From NCBI GenBank assembly GCA_034435835.1, contig DAOTWF010000022.1, positions 1-23,173 of the forward strand: 23,173 nt of DNA, given 5' to 3'. How positions within the stretch are numbered: position 1 is the first letter of the stretch; every line of letters begins with the position of its first letter. Shown one piece after another: positions 22,928 through 23,173 of this stretch. Source of the DNA: CALJTV01 sp034435835 (GTDB taxonomy: Bacteria; Chloroflexota; Dehalococcoidia; GIF9; UBA5629). Made by a program: the position numbers and the translations under genes. The notes below the pieces were generated by a model. That model ran no database searches. It was given only the letters and a program-made list of their open reading frames with translations, and was not told the DNA's origin.

Positions 22928-22972
22928 CTCGGTGCGCGCAGCAACCAGGCGCTGCCAGCCATGACCAGAGGT

Positions 22973-22986
22973 ACAGGTTGACCTGT
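22973..22986. promoter_or_regulatory. Inverted repeat in the pyrG leader
   Basis: ACAGGT-TG-ACCTGT, six-base arms two bases apart, lies about 50 bases before the pyrG ATG in the untranslated leader. It could be a protein-binding site. As RNA it would be a small hairpin with a four-base loop. No T-run follows. Confidence 0.3.
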
Positions 22987-23042
22987 TCTGTTACGGGAAA
23001 GGACGTGAAACACGGGCTTTGAACGAAAGGTGGTTTTCTTTG

Positions 23043-23071
23043 ATTATAGGGAGCTGGGAGCGGTTTGTCAA
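23043..23071 (-). promoter_or_regulatory. Consensus promoter for pyrG-transaldolase-rho
   Basis: On the minus strand a perfect TTGACA (23071-23066), a 17-base spacer and a perfect TATAAT (23048-23043). It is the strongest promoter match in the window and predicts a leader of roughly 110 bases before pyrG. Confidence 0.8.
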
Positions 23072-23173
23072 GCCTCGGGTCTTGCCCGCCTCAAGATGCG
23101 CCCTGCCGGCGAGCGCGCCAGCACCGTTATCAGCCACGGTCTGTGCCTGCCCTTTTTCCTCCCCGCCACAGCA
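23068..23173 (-). CDS. Possible 3' end of an upstream gene (partial)
   Basis: Reading in from the right edge on the minus strand, one frame is open for 34 codons, with a basic, arginine-rich product ending in RRARPEA. Its stop TGA (23070-23068) lies within the pyrG -35 box. The third-position GC is high, as in the other genes here. The piece is too short to recognise and may be a chance opening. Confidence 0.3.
   Translation of the reverse strand, partial: AVAGRKKGRHRPWLITVLARSPAGRILRRARPEA

Noticed and set aside
1..23173. CRISPR arrays, tRNA genes, rRNA genes or insertion sequences
   Set aside because: On reading through the window I saw no regularly spaced direct repeats, no tRNA cloverleaf with TTCGA-type arm, no rRNA core motifs and no transposase.

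Overview
The window looks like a chromosomal segment of a GC-rich bacterium. The GC content, the mixture of ATG, GTG and TTG starts, and the gene set suggest a Chloroflexota, Dehalococcoidia-like lineage. That set includes a complete AmmeMemoRadiSam trio, a FakB/DegV protein next to two PlsY-type proteins, a small transaldolase, and two non-FtsZ tubulin-like proteins. The taxonomic call is inference and not directly visible. There is no rRNA, tRNA, CRISPR array or recognisable insertion sequence. Gene density is high, and most regulatory calls are sigma-70-type promoter matches.

Left part (1-7450). The edge is AT-richer and holds one unrecognised 77-residue ORF. It is followed by about 300 bases with no coding signal but several hairpins, which end in a strong intrinsic terminator right in front of a cation diffusion facilitator gene. 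Next comes a lipid block: a promoter and palindrome, degV (fatty-acid binding), a degenerate PlsY paralogue, a second promoter, a good PlsY, and a membrane-anchored family 2 glycosyltransferase. DegV/FakB proteins present fatty acids for phosphorylation and PlsY consumes acyl phosphate, so the block makes sense for phospholipid or glycolipid synthesis. Convergent to it on the minus strand is an acyl-CoA dehydrogenase-coaE operon. About 500 bases after that contain no convincing intact gene.

Middle (7450-13050). The AmmeMemoRadiSam genes (radical SAM, MEMO, AMMECR1) form one operon. A promoter then starts a second operon of tubulin-like protein 1, rarA and an alpha/beta hydrolase, with overlapping reading frames.

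Right-middle (13050-17440). A TPR-repeat exported protein lies on the minus strand. Divergent from it is a compact cassette of a 51-residue ORF, a 110-residue charged protein and an intact-looking terminase-type ATPase/nuclease, with no other phage genes. Convergent to the terminase is a second tubulin-like gene with its own promoter.

Right part (17440-23173), all on the minus strand. A perfect-consensus promoter drives pyrG, a small transaldolase and rho. A separately promoted gene for a secreted protein with five IPT/TIG-like repeats and one C-terminal membrane anchor follows. The right edge may hold the 3' end of another minus-strand gene.

The observations most worth following are the paired tubulin-like proteins (one coupled to rarA), the orphan terminase cassette between them, the structured leader of the metal transporter, the motif-poor PlsY paralogue, and the acyl-CoA dehydrogenase with Asp where its family normally has the catalytic Glu.
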